Below, one piece after another: positions 44,844 through 53,598 of a DNA stretch of 64,000 nt. A program made the position numbers and the translations under genes. The stretch is from contig NZ_CP015411.1 of the NCBI RefSeq assembly GCF_001750165.1, positions 1,826,001 to 1,890,000 of the forward strand. The letters run 5' to 3'. Origin of the DNA: Pseudoalteromonas luteoviolacea. Lineage in GTDB: Bacteria; Pseudomonadota; Gammaproteobacteria; Enterobacterales; Alteromonadaceae. The stretch's first letter is position 1. The number at the start of each line of letters is the position of its first letter. The notes beneath the pieces were generated by a model, which had not been told where the DNA came from, ran no database searches, and worked only from the letters and a program-made list of their open reading frames with translations.

Positions 44844-45407
44844 ATGAAGAAGTTGATAAATATAAGCATTATGTTGGTCATGATAATTGTTTCGGGTTGT
44901 GCGTCTATGGGGGCGGGAGACAATGTGCAAAAGCGTGCTCAAATCATTGAGATGAAAAATGAAACGCTTTCTCAATTATATAAAGATAAACCTGATACCC
45001 GAGCGCAGCTACGCTCTGCTGTGGGCTATGCTGTATTTTCTAATGCCAATATCAATTTACTTTTGGTCTCTGCGGGTACCGGTTATGGGGTGGTGCAAAA
45101 TAACCAAACAGGCCAGTTTACTTATATGAATATGGCTGAGGGTGGAGTAGGCCTTGGGTTAGGTGTTAAAGATTATCGGCTGGTTATTGTGTTCCATACC
45201 GCAGAAGCACTGGATACATTCGTAAATCATGGTTGGACTTTCGGAGGTAACGCAGATGCAGCTGCAAAAGCTTCAGATAAGGGAGCGGCTATTCAAGGCG
45301 AAGTTTATTACGGCAACATGTCAGTTTATACATTAACTCAAAGTGGCCTTGCGCTGCAGGCAACGGTCAAAGGGACAAAATTTTGGCCTGATAAATCATT
45401 AAACTAA
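44844..45407 (+). CDS. Ysc84-domain lipoprotein
   Basis: 187 residues with a lipoprotein signal (lipobox IVSGC, Cys about 19) and a Ysc84/SYLF domain: 'LRSAVGYAVFSNANINLLLVSAGTGYGVV' (pieces: AVFSNANI, GTGYGVV), 'EGGVGLGLGVKDYRLVIVF' and 'AIQGEVYYGNMSVYTLTQSGLALQ'. The fold is thought to bind lipid. The role of bacterial lipoprotein members is unknown. ATG 44844 has AGGAG 8 bases upstream and begins a perfect signal; upstream in-frame starts would extend into non-coding sequence. Confidence 0.85.
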   Translation: MKKLINISIMLVMIIVSGCASMGAGDNVQKRAQIIEMKNETLSQLYKDKPDTRAQLRSAVGYAVFSNANINLLLVSAGTGYGVVQNNQTGQFTYMNMAEGGVGLGLGVKDYRLVIVFHTAEALDTFVNHGWTFGGNADAAAKASDKGAAIQGEVYYGNMSVYTLTQSGLALQATVKGTKFWPDKSLN

Positions 45408-45544
45408 GGTTGACGACATACCTTACTTAATAATCCTCAGGTCATAAAAGTATTTTTTATAAGTTTTCACTTTTTGTTCTTGTGAGGTGCAGAAGTATTC
45501 GCTATAAACAACGTAAGCATATCTAATTATTTTTAGAGGGCAAC

Positions 45545-46465
45545 GTGTTCAAGGAAATTGACGACCTCAGTGATAGTTTAGTTTTAATTGTAGAAGACTC
45601 AGCACTGACGCAAAAAGTGCTGGGAGCTTGCTTAGATGGGTTGTGCCGTGTCGAAGCTGTTGACAGTGCCGAAGAGGCTATAAGTTATTGCCTCAAATCT
45701 CCCCCAGATTTAATATTAATGGACTGGATCCTAGAAGGAATGACAGGGCTTGAAGCGTGTAAAAAAATTCAAGCTATGGATGAGTTAAATGACATCCCCA
45801 TTATATTTGTAACCTCCAATACGAATGAAAATCAGCAGGAGCTATGCTGGGATGCTGGGGCTGTTGACTTTTTAGGTAAGCCCATTGTGGCCAGAACATT
45901 AGTTAACCGAGTTAGAACCCACTTAAAATATAAACGTCAAACCGACATATTAAAGCAGTACTCCTTTTTTGACGGCCTGACAGAGGTGTTTAATCGGCGC
46001 TACTTTGATATGGAGTGTACACGTTTATTTCGGCAGAACCTCAGGCAACAACAGTGTATGTCTATTATTATGTTAGATATTGATTACTTTAAGCTATTTA
46101 ATGATCAATATGGGCATTTACATGGTGACGATGCACTCAAAGCGGTTGCAAAAGTTGCTGTAAAAATGGTGAACCGACCACTTGATAGTGTATTTAGATA
46201 TGGTGGTGAAGAGTTTGCTGTTTTGCTTCCTAACACCAGTGAAGAAGGGGCGTTGAAAATTGCGCAGTCGATTGTGCATGCGGTTAGAGGGCTAGAGATC
46301 CCTCATTGTAAATCGGAATTTGATGTGGTGACAGTCAGTGCTGGTGTTGCTGTGGGGCAGTATGGTGTATACGACAATGTAGAAGAACTGATCCAAAAAG
46401 CGGACGAGTGCCTGTATAAAGCCAAGTCAAATGGAAGAGATCAGGCTTACTTGGTGAAAGAGTAA
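45545..46465 (+). CDS. PleD-like response regulator diguanylate cyclase
   Basis: 306 residues: receiver (1-130, D60 in 'LILMDWILEGMTG', Lys in 'FLGKPIVA') and GGDEF domain (about 145-305) with active-site 'RYGGEEFAVLLP'. The product-inhibition site RPLD lies exactly upstream of GGEEF, so cyclic-di-GMP feedback should be intact, unlike the REC-GGDEF-EAL protein at 2.2 kb. The start is GTG 45545, with AGAGGG 5 bases upstream. A bidirectional terminator follows. No kinase is adjacent. Confidence 0.9.
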   Translation: MFKEIDDLSDSLVLIVEDSALTQKVLGACLDGLCRVEAVDSAEEAISYCLKSPPDLILMDWILEGMTGLEACKKIQAMDELNDIPIIFVTSNTNENQQELCWDAGAVDFLGKPIVARTLVNRVRTHLKYKRQTDILKQYSFFDGLTEVFNRRYFDMECTRLFRQNLRQQQCMSIIMLDIDYFKLFNDQYGHLHGDDALKAVAKVAVKMVNRPLDSVFRYGGEEFAVLLPNTSEEGALKIAQSIVHAVRGLEIPHCKSEFDVVTVSAGVAVGQYGVYDNVEELIQKADECLYKAKSNGRDQAYLVKE

Positions 46466-46471
46466 TGAAAA

Positions 46472-46505
46472 AAAGGTGTAATTAGCTCAATTACACCTTT
46501 TTTTT
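46472..46505. terminator. Bidirectional intrinsic terminator
   Basis: A perfect 12-bp stem AAAGGTGTAATT / AATTACACCTTT, loop AGCTC, with a run of T on the + side and of A on the other. It serves both the diguanylate cyclase and the convergent transporter. Confidence 0.85.
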
Positions 46506-46511
46506 ATTGGC

Positions 46512-47765
46512 TTACATATTAAAGAGTAAGGCCGATACCGCTAATAAACCTACTGTAAGTACAAAGTACGTACTGAGGTTACCCTTGTACTTGTGTAGCG
46601 CAGGGACTTTATAAATTGCGATGGTTGGCATTACAAATAGTATCAAAGCGATAATCGGGCCTGATATTGCGCCCATCATGTCTAGAATACTTGGATTAAT
46701 CACTGCACAAATCCAAATAGAGATGAACATTACGACAACGCCTAGCTTGTCAGCTGCTTTGTAGCTGAGAGAGGTTTGCTTTGTGATTAGTCCGTTAAAG
46801 CTTTCTCTTGCTCCTAAGAAATGTCCTAGGAATGAAGAAGTAATGGCAATAAATGCAACCAATGGACCGAGCGTTTCAATAAATGGGTTGTTATATACAT
46901 TCGCTAAATAAGAAAGCACAGATACATTTGCCTCTTTAGCCTCAGCCATTTGTTCTGGAGTTAGAGAGAAAATACATGAAAATACAAACAACAAGACAAA
47001 TGCAATGAGCATGAGTGCAGTGTTGCGAAGAATACTCTCAGCTTTGAGTGTAGCTTCTGATTTATAGTGTCTGCGTTGTGTGTTAGCAAAACTAGAAATT
47101 GCCGCTGCGTGGCTAAAAGAAAATACAACTATAGGCACTGACAGCCAAAGCGTCTCAGTCAATGAGCCTACATCAGGTGCAGATATTGTCGGAAGTTGCC
47201 AATTTGGGATAAGGTATAAAGAAAGGAATAGCAGCACACCCACTAGTGGGTAAACAAGTACCGCAAAGGCTCTGAGAAGCAATTTCTCACCACCTAGCAT
47301 GATTGCAATCATACCAGCAACAAGTAAACCTGAAAGTAAGACTCGTGGTAACGACTCCATTTCTAATTGGTTTACCATGAAGCTATCAACAGTATTGGTT
47401 AATCCGACACCGTAAATAAGTAGTATTGGGAATATAGAGAAAAAGTACAACAGAGATATTAGGCGGCCACTTGTGGCACCAAAATGTTCTTCAACAACGT
47501 CGGTGAAATCTGAGTCACTATTTTTTGACGACAATACAAAACGTGCAAGACCTCTGTGCGCTAAATATGTCATTGGAAAAGCAAGTACGGCCATGATTAA
47601 TAAGGGCCAAAATCCGCCAATACCGATATTGATTGGTAAGAATAAAATACCTGCGCCTACTGCTGTACCAAATAGACTGAGAACCCAATTAGTATCATGT
47701 TGGGACCAGCGTGGTTCGCTGGTATTGATAGCATCATTCGCGCCCCCCACTTGTGAATTACTCAT
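46512..47765 (-). CDS. HAAAP-family amino-acid (serine-type) permease
   Basis: 417 residues with about 11 membrane helices. The start 'WVLSLFGTAVGAGILFLPI' is the hallmark of the HAAAP family (SdaC, TdcC, Mtr). The best overall fit is the SdaC/serine branch: 'SFSHAAAISSFANTQRR' in the middle and 'FLGHFLGARESFNGLI' later. Proton-coupled uptake of serine or a related amino acid is expected; an aromatic amino acid cannot be excluded. Stands alone, with a terminator just past its stop. Confidence 0.85.
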   Translation of the reverse strand: MSNSQVGGANDAINTSEPRWSQHDTNWVLSLFGTAVGAGILFLPINIGIGGFWPLLIMAVLAFPMTYLAHRGLARFVLSSKNSDSDFTDVVEEHFGATSGRLISLLYFFSIFPILLIYGVGLTNTVDSFMVNQLEMESLPRVLLSGLLVAGMIAIMLGGEKLLLRAFAVLVYPLVGVLLFLSLYLIPNWQLPTISAPDVGSLTETLWLSVPIVVFSFSHAAAISSFANTQRRHYKSEATLKAESILRNTALMLIAFVLLFVFSCIFSLTPEQMAEAKEANVSVLSYLANVYNNPFIETLGPLVAFIAITSSFLGHFLGARESFNGLITKQTSLSYKAADKLGVVVMFISIWICAVINPSILDMMGAISGPIIALILFVMPTIAIYKVPALHKYKGNLSTYFVLTVGLLAVSALLFNM

Positions 47766-48341
47766 ACTTGTTGTCCTACGTTTTAGTTTTAATCGCGCGG
47801 ATGATATATAAATTCACGCATTGATGCATGTTTATTCGGTTTGTTTGAGGTTTTTTTAACCGGTACATATTCTTTGCGGTTAATAAATACCCACATTGGT
47901 GATGTTGTTTGGGGAAGAGAATGGCTTTATTAGATAAGGTTATTCGAAGAGGGCGTCAATTTCTTAACGTATGAGCTGTACTTGAATGGGGTGTTTGAGC
48001 CAAGTGAAGCCCTCAGTTTACCGTATCAATAACACAGTAAAGCAGCCGGAAGTTTATCATTACGTACTACACAGTGTGTTTGTTATGAGTCATGAAACGA
48101 CGAGGTTGATGTGGAGAAAATTGAGTCATGATTGGACATGATATCTTACGTTGTTAAATCAAGTGGATATGATTATTTATTTAATATTTATAAATGATGA
48201 ATTTCTTCATAACTTTTTCAACACATGCCCTTTGTACCTTAATTGTTCCCATAATGAGTGTTAGAATGACTTTGAATTATTAATAGTATTTGCTCCCAAG
48301 CGGTTAGTGGAGTTGGGGCAAACTTAAAGTGGGAAGAGTTT
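47766..48341. other. Gene-poor region with a possible frameshifted remnant
   Basis: At 47921-47974 a short frame with GGGGAAGAG before its ATG reads MALLDKVIRRGRQFLNV then stops. One frame over, 47973-48032 continues smoothly as ELYLNGVFEPSEALSLPYQ before a stop. This looks like a decayed small gene but I cannot name it. The rest is AT-rich and empty to me. Confidence 0.25.
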
Positions 48342-48422
48342 ATGATGTATTATCTTTTCGTATTTGCACTTGTGTGGTTTTGTTATACGCTCTTTAGCAA
48401 AAGTAATTCCTTTTTTGACTAA
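48342..48422 (+). CDS. Possible 26-residue membrane miniprotein
   Basis: Frame of 26 residues starting MMYYLFVFALVWFCYTLFS, one hydrophobic helix, then a short polar tail with Lys and Asp. GGAAGAG lies 3-9 bases upstream of the ATG. The composition (aromatic-rich single helix) is that of small bacterial membrane proteins. It could be chance in AT-rich DNA. Confidence 0.35.
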   Translation: MMYYLFVFALVWFCYTLFSKSNSFFD

Positions 48423-48653
48423 ATGAAGTTTAAATTAGGCGGCAATGATGGCTTATGGTGTATGTAATACTAGAAGCTAAAGTTACGTGCTTTTTGCTCA
48501 AGACCTATGGTGATTTTACTATTGCCTATCACTTCTATGGCTACTTAACTGTCAGTTTATTTGTTGCGTATTTTACATTTTCACACATTCCCTGACTGAT
48601 TCACACACCCCCTTGAACTATGATTTCCTCATCAAACATGATTGGGGAAAACA

Positions 48654-49067
48654 ATGAAAAAATTATTAACTGTATCAATGATCGCTCTATTAGCGAGTGG
48701 CTGTGCGCATCATAACAATGTAAGACCATCTCAAGACGGAAAACACTACGTAAACTTAACGTCTGAAACTCGACAAAAAGCGGGCGAGGAAGCATTAGAC
48801 CAAGCTAATCATTACTGTAGTGAGAATGGCAGCACGCGAGCTTATATTGTCAATGAAACGATAACTTACATGGGCTCGATGCCAGAACAAGAGTACCTAA
48901 AAAATAGAAACCTAGCTGAGGCAGTCGAAGTTGCGGGAGCAGGTATGTCAATTTTAGGAGGTGGGCATGTGGATGATCTTGGTACTGCAATGTGGATTGG
49001 TGGTGGTATTGCAGAAGACTCAATGGGCGAACCCTACCAAATTAATCTCTCATTTAGTTGCAAATAA
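48654..49067 (+). CDS. Small lipoprotein
   Basis: 137 residues with a lipoprotein signal (lipobox LASGC, Cys about 16). The mature part carries 'ARAYIVNET'-like strands ('GSTRAYIVNETITYMGSM'), a Cys in 'NHYCSENG' and a final Cys near the end ('SFSC'), which may form a disulphide, plus a Gly-rich stretch ('AGAGMSILGGGHVDD'). I do not recognise a named family. GGGGA lies upstream of ATG 48654; an in-frame ATG at 48642 is less likely. Its last codons form one arm of a long hairpin. Confidence 0.7.
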   Translation: MKKLLTVSMIALLASGCAHHNNVRPSQDGKHYVNLTSETRQKAGEEALDQANHYCSENGSTRAYIVNETITYMGSMPEQEYLKNRNLAEAVEVAGAGMSILGGGHVDDLGTAMWIGGGIAEDSMGEPYQINLSFSCK

Positions 49068-49081
49068 ATGAGAGATTAATT
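49040..49081. terminator. 16-bp perfect hairpin over the lipoprotein stop
   Basis: Bases 49040-49055 (AATTAATCTCTCATTT) are exactly complementary to 49066-49081 (AAATGAGAGATTAATT), with a 10-base loop that includes part of the TAA stop. There is no U-run on the + side. It may be a 3'-end stabiliser or a weak terminator. Confidence 0.5.
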
Positions 49082-49646
49082 GAGGTATCAAGAAGCGGCG
49101 GCTTTATAAGTCGCTATCGCTATTACATTAATATTATTCGATATTAATAGTGTTTACAGTATTAATAGGCCACACCATTTCACAATTCTATCTATGAATA
49201 GAAGGTTTTTATATTTGCTAAATCGCGTTTGGTTGTAACGTTCTTCTGCCTGTCATTAAGTATTTTGCAAGTTTTTATCAAGGGGAGTAGTCCTCGTTTA
49301 CAAAGCGTATCTGGGGGGGAGTTCACCTTAACAGTCTATAACCATGTACGAAAAATTGGGGTTCAGTACAGATGCGCATGAAGAACGCTACTTGAACGTA
49401 TGGCAAACAATGAAGGTGATGTATGCACATGCGATTGGTAAAATATATAGCTTGCCCTCAGAAAAATCATTTTGCGAACACGATTTAGCATAATACTTTT
49501 CAAAATGAGTTTAAATTTCTAATCAGTGAGTTTGGTTGCTTTCTAGACTGGCTCAGCACCATGTCAGAAAAAATAAAAAGTGTTTAAACCTTTCACAAAT
49601 TAGCCGCGTCTTAACTATGTAATTATCATATAAAAAGGACAACAAG
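49082..49646. other. Gene-poor region with a possible pseudogene
   Basis: A frame at 49344-49493 (49 codons from an ATG, MYEKLGFSTDAHEERYLNVW...) runs out at a TAA, and the +1 frame carries on from 49492 to about 49591 (NTFQNEFKFLISEFG...). Together they look like one decayed gene of ~80 residues. I do not recognise the family. A small inverted repeat ATTAATAT-N6-ATATTAAT lies at 49127-49148. Confidence 0.3.
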
Positions 49647-50378
49647 ATGAAAGCTCTCATGATTACAGCGCTGGCATTATCTTCACTTTCTGTGTCTGCA
49701 AATCAATATTACTCATCAGATTATGAATTTGTAAAAAGCACCTCTTTGACATTATCAACCAAAGAGGTTGAGCAATTTAAAATCGATGCAGGCGCGGGTA
49801 GCCTGAAATTGATAGGAGAAGACACTGACAAAATTAGCGTTACAGCCGAAATTTTTCAGTCAAGCGAAGGGGGGGATTATTGCTTAGACCTGTCCCAGCA
49901 TGGAAAAAAAGCTTTGCTAAAAGCCAATGTGTGCCATAACGGGGTTAACAACACTTTAGTTCACCTCTCAATTACCGCGCCAAAAAATCTAATTACGCAG
50001 ATCAAAGACGGCTCAGGTTCAATTGATGTGTCACATGCAAGTGTTAAGCGCATAGATGATGGCTCTGGTTCGATTAATATTATGGATAACTTTACTTCTC
50101 TTGATATAGATGATGGTTCTGGCAGCATTGAGATTTCGAGTGTTCAAGGTGAATTAGATATTGATGATGGCTCAGGCAAAATCTTAGTTGAGGATATTCA
50201 AGGTAATGTATGGATAGAAGATGGCTCGGGTAAGGTGGTCGTTGATAACGTTACAGGTAAAGTGTCTGTTGATGACGGCTCGGGTAGTATTTCTGTGCGT
50301 AATGCACAATCGTTCGAGTTGATAAATGATGGTTCAGGCAGTGTAAATTTGAAGAATATCCGTGACCAACAAAACTAA
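49647..50378 (+). CDS. Secreted protein with seven 18-residue DGSG repeats
   Basis: 243 residues with a signal peptide (cleavage after VSA, about 18). From residue 120 the tetrapeptide DGSG recurs seven times, at 17-18 residue spacing, each followed by S/K-hydrophobic-x-hydrophobic ('DGSGSIDV', 'DGSGSINI', 'DGSGSIEI', 'DGSGKILV', 'DGSGKVVV', 'DGSGSISV', 'DGSGSVNL'). This regular pattern suggests a right-handed beta-solenoid of the DUF4097/adhesin-like type, with Asp-Gly turns that could bind calcium. Residues 20-118 are a less regular start of the same fold. Probably periplasmic or surface. Function unknown. Confidence 0.78.
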   Translation: MKALMITALALSSLSVSANQYYSSDYEFVKSTSLTLSTKEVEQFKIDAGAGSLKLIGEDTDKISVTAEIFQSSEGGDYCLDLSQHGKKALLKANVCHNGVNNTLVHLSITAPKNLITQIKDGSGSIDVSHASVKRIDDGSGSINIMDNFTSLDIDDGSGSIEISSVQGELDIDDGSGKILVEDIQGNVWIEDGSGKVVVDNVTGKVSVDDGSGSISVRNAQSFELINDGSGSVNLKNIRDQQN

Positions 50379-50904
50379 TTTGATTGTTTGAACTGTAGTC
50401 GCTCATACCTGAACTTACGGCAAAGATGAAGAGGTTTAGGCTTCATTTAACTGGCAGTTATGAGCGAATGGTGCCGTTCTACAACCTCACCTTTTCACAT
50501 ATAAGATTCTTTGTTTTTAAAAAAAGAAACAATTTCATCCATTCTATGAACAAACTTAGTTTGGCTTGTGCGCTGCGCCTTTGATTATAGTCAACCAGCA
50601 TTTACCTGTTACACGGGCTACAACATAAAATCTTTTTACCGAATGGTAAATTAATTAAGATTCAGTGTTAGTTAGCACGGTTTTTGACTCGGTTATTTCT
50701 CATCCCATAAGAGAACCATAAACGGCGAACGGCAATACCAGCAAGGCATTTTCAGTAAGAAAAACTGGGAGAACTGTCGGCAGTCAATGGTAGAAATACG
50801 ACTTTCAGGTTTAATTTAAAACTATACAGCAAATCTTACAGGGCAAAGTAAGCCTTAGTTATTTTATTCTATGCCGCAGGTATTGCCCTGCGGCGCTATT
50901 GGTT
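50379..50904. other. Intergenic region, possible remnant
   Basis: 526 bases. One + strand frame, 50691-50819, is open for 42 codons with no start codon (GYFSSHKRTINGERQYQQ...) and might be the tail of a degraded gene. I see no terminal repeats or a recognisable transposase. The rest is unremarkable. Confidence 0.25.
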
Positions 50905-52119
50905 CTATTTTTCTAATCCAAATGGGTCATCTATGCTATAACTTGGCTCTGTAAACCATTTAGGTCCTGACTCAGTCATGTAGAAATGATCTTCCAAACG
51001 GACACCAAATTGTTCTGGGATCACCAACATCGGTTCATTTGAAAAACACATACCCGCAGCCAATAACTGTGGATTGTCTTTAACAAGGTAAGGCTGTTCA
51101 TGAATATCCAAACCAATCCCGTGTCCTGTTCGGTGCGGGCAGCCTGGTAATTGATAATCTGGCCCTAAGTTGTGTTCAGCAAAGTAGCTCCTTGCGGCAT
51201 GATCCACGTCACCACATGTTGCCCCAATTTGGGCCGCATTGAAGGCATGCAATTGTGCTTGTTTTTCGTGGTTCCATATTTTTCTTTGGAAATCAGTTGG
51301 CTCGCCAAAGACGTAGGTACGGGTAATGTCACTTAGATAACCGTGCAGTTTACAGCCCGTATCAATTAGTACAACATCGCCTTTTTTCAGTGTTTGAGGC
51401 TCCTTTACACCATGTGGAAATGAAGAGGCTTTACCAAATAAAACAATACAGAAATAGCTACCTGAAGCGCCTACTTTTTTGTGTGCTTGTGCTATGAACG
51501 CTTCGACTTCAGTGGTTGTGATGCCTTCATGTAATATGGACGCTGCGGCTTGTTGCACTGCCAAAGTCATATCCATAGCACGTTGAATTAAGGCGATTTC
51601 GTTTGCTGATTTGTGCATCCGACAGTGACTGGTAACATGATGTCCATTAATGACATTCAAGAGTGGGTTAGCTTTATTGATCCCATCGACTACAAAAAAA
51701 GCCGTACTTTCATCAATGGCTAAAGTGGCATTTGGCGATATTCCGCACTCTGCGATTGTTTGCCCTAAAAGTTGATAAGGGCATTGCTCTTCTTGCCAAG
51801 CATGTATTTTCCCTTTCATGACTTGATATTCGCTGATTGTGCCGAGTTCAAAAAATGGTGCAATAAAACAAACCTCGCCCTGTGCAGGCAGTAATGCACC
51901 AACGAGCCGCTCACTGGCAGACCATCCTAATCCTGTAAAGTATTTTAAGTTAGTGCCAGCATTAAGGAATAAAGCATCGATTTTATTAGCTTGCATGTAG
52001 GCCTGTGCTTTGGCAATACGAGTTCGGTAGTCTTCTTCGATAATGGGTTGTACCCCTGAAGTCATTGAGTTGAGGTTATCAAGTGCTGCTTGTTTTGATT
52101 GAAAGCCTATACCTATCAT
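50905..52119 (-). CDS. M24-family Xaa-Pro peptidase
   Basis: 404 residues: creatinase-type N-domain (about 30-170) and a pita-bread catalytic domain with the metal ligands of the M24 family: 'LIDTGCKLHGYLSDITRTY' (the two Asp), 'RTGHGIGLDIHEQP' (His), 'SNEPMLVIPEQFGVRLEDHF' (two Glu). It cleaves Xaa-Pro or Xaa-hydroxyproline dipeptides. It follows the amino-acid oxidase by 30 bases on the same strand and lies in the hydroxyproline locus, so release of hydroxyproline from collagen-type dipeptides is the probable role. Confidence 0.88.
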   Translation of the reverse strand: MIGIGFQSKQAALDNLNSMTSGVQPIIEEDYRTRIAKAQAYMQANKIDALFLNAGTNLKYFTGLGWSASERLVGALLPAQGEVCFIAPFFELGTISEYQVMKGKIHAWQEEQCPYQLLGQTIAECGISPNATLAIDESTAFFVVDGINKANPLLNVINGHHVTSHCRMHKSANEIALIQRAMDMTLAVQQAAASILHEGITTTEVEAFIAQAHKKVGASGSYFCIVLFGKASSFPHGVKEPQTLKKGDVVLIDTGCKLHGYLSDITRTYVFGEPTDFQRKIWNHEKQAQLHAFNAAQIGATCGDVDHAARSYFAEHNLGPDYQLPGCPHRTGHGIGLDIHEQPYLVKDNPQLLAAGMCFSNEPMLVIPEQFGVRLEDHFYMTESGPKWFTEPSYSIDDPFGLEK

Positions 52120-52149
52120 AAATGTATCCTATGTCGTTATTATCGAGTA

Positions 52150-53388
52150 CTACTGAAAACGCGTGATGCTGTAGGGGGTAATATCAAATACAGTTGGCTG
52201 ATTTGCAACCATATTTGCGATGAGTTCACTGGTGATCGCGGCTTGTGTAAGCCCTAAATGTTGGTGCCCTAACGCAAATAGTATATTGGGGTGTTCTGGA
52301 GCTTTGCCGATAACAGGTAGTGAGTCTGGTAAAGAGGGTCGTGCTCCCATCCAGTAACGGCCTTGTTTTACTTGGGCAAAATCTTTGAGCATAGCTTTAG
52401 CATGGATAAGTAATGAAGCAGCTCTTGCATAAAATGGCGGGCTATTAAGACCTGCAAATTCAACAGTACCAGCGAGGCGAAGCCCGTGTTGCATAGGTGT
52501 CATAATAAACTGGCGGTCGGCTGAGGCTACAGGTCGGCTCAATGCATGCGTACTGAGCATATTATGATAACCTCGTTCAGCCTCTAGTGGCAGCCTATAG
52601 CCTAATTGTAAGCACAGTTGCTTACTCCATGCACCAGTGCAAATCACTACTTTATCAAAGTGAGCAGGGGGGCTAACTGTATCAGTTGTCACGATTACGC
52701 TTTCATGATGCTGTAAGTTGGTCACGGCTTGTTGTATGAACTGTCCCCCCAAGCGAACAAACTCCTGAAAGAGGGCATTTGATAATTTATAAGGATCAGG
52801 CGTATGTGCTGCATCTCTGAAAAGTAAGGAGTAGTTAATTTTATTGTGTAGCTGAGGCTCTAAGGCAAGTGTCGCTTCTTGGTCGAGTAGTTCAACGCTA
52901 ACGCCTTTTGATACATAGGCCTGATATAGCTTTTCTATCTCATCATAATCGAATTTCTCAAAGGTAAGTAAGCTTCCATTACGCTTTATATATTCGTCAA
53001 AATTGCCACCCAAGAGTCGTTTGTAGGCATCGATTGCTGCATGGTTTAGGGCTTTTAAAGCCTCTGTGTTTTTGTGGTATTTCAGTGTTGGCATATTGCC
53101 ACAAAATCGAGCAAACCAAGGCAGTGCTTTTGCAAAATATCGCCAATCTATACGTAGAGGACTTAGTGTATCAAACAACATATTTGGTAGTTTTTTAAAT
53201 AGTGTTTTGTCGGCTAAAGGAAATACTTGTTCTGTGGCAAAGTGTCCTGCATTACCCATAGAGCATTGCGTTCCTACTCCGTTTGGATCGAACAGGTGAA
53301 CTTGATGCCCCTGACGTTGTAATTGCAAAGCATTACACAAGCCTATTATGCCTGCGCCGATGACAGCAATTTTTTTATTTTTAGTCAT
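52150..53388 (-). CDS. D-amino-acid (hydroxyproline) oxidase
   Basis: 412 residues, DadA-like FAD oxidoreductase. The FAD fold is 'IAVIGAGIIGLCNALQLQRQG' (residues about 5-25), with the GNAGHFA segment typical of DadA and C-terminal 'GARPSLPDSLPVIG' and 'LGHQHLGLTQA'. In this locus it should oxidise cis-4-hydroxy-D-proline to 1-pyrroline-4-hydroxy-2-carboxylate in the inner membrane or cytoplasm. Divergent from the deaminase gene; the intervening 210 bases contain the operator-like palindrome at 53544. Confidence 0.86.
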   Translation of the reverse strand: MTKNKKIAVIGAGIIGLCNALQLQRQGHQVHLFDPNGVGTQCSMGNAGHFATEQVFPLADKTLFKKLPNMLFDTLSPLRIDWRYFAKALPWFARFCGNMPTLKYHKNTEALKALNHAAIDAYKRLLGGNFDEYIKRNGSLLTFEKFDYDEIEKLYQAYVSKGVSVELLDQEATLALEPQLHNKINYSLLFRDAAHTPDPYKLSNALFQEFVRLGGQFIQQAVTNLQHHESVIVTTDTVSPPAHFDKVVICTGAWSKQLCLQLGYRLPLEAERGYHNMLSTHALSRPVASADRQFIMTPMQHGLRLAGTVEFAGLNSPPFYARAASLLIHAKAMLKDFAQVKQGRYWMGARPSLPDSLPVIGKAPEHPNILFALGHQHLGLTQAAITSELIANMVANQPTVFDITPYSITRFQ

Positions 53389-53543
53389 ATTGTTGTACTC
53401 ATTTTAAATTGCATTTTTTGATTTCCTAGCAGCAATATTTTTTTGGTTTATCTAAATCTATATTTTTCAGTTGTTTAGGGAGCTTTGGCATGTGCTTTAA
53501 TCAAGGTTACGATTTTCCTGTAAATTGTAAATTGTATATTGAT

Positions 53544-53557
53544 TATTGTATACAATA
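53544..53557. promoter_or_regulatory. Perfect 14-bp palindrome, likely GntR operator
   Basis: TATTGTATACAATA is a perfect palindrome in the divergent promoter region of the hydroxyproline genes. The core ATTGTATACAAT matches the NTTGTATACAAN type bound by many FCD-class GntR regulators, and a GntR gene lies at 57.2 kb. A related half-site, ATTGTATATTGA, lies just upstream (53531-53542). Confidence 0.65.
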
Positions 53558-53598
53558 TACCTATAGTAAAAAGCAAGAATGATAACAGAGGAAAAACC

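Noticed and set aside
50691..50819. Open frame without a start codon, possibly transposase debris
   Set aside because: No terminal inverted repeats, no DDE or other transposase motif, too short to assign.
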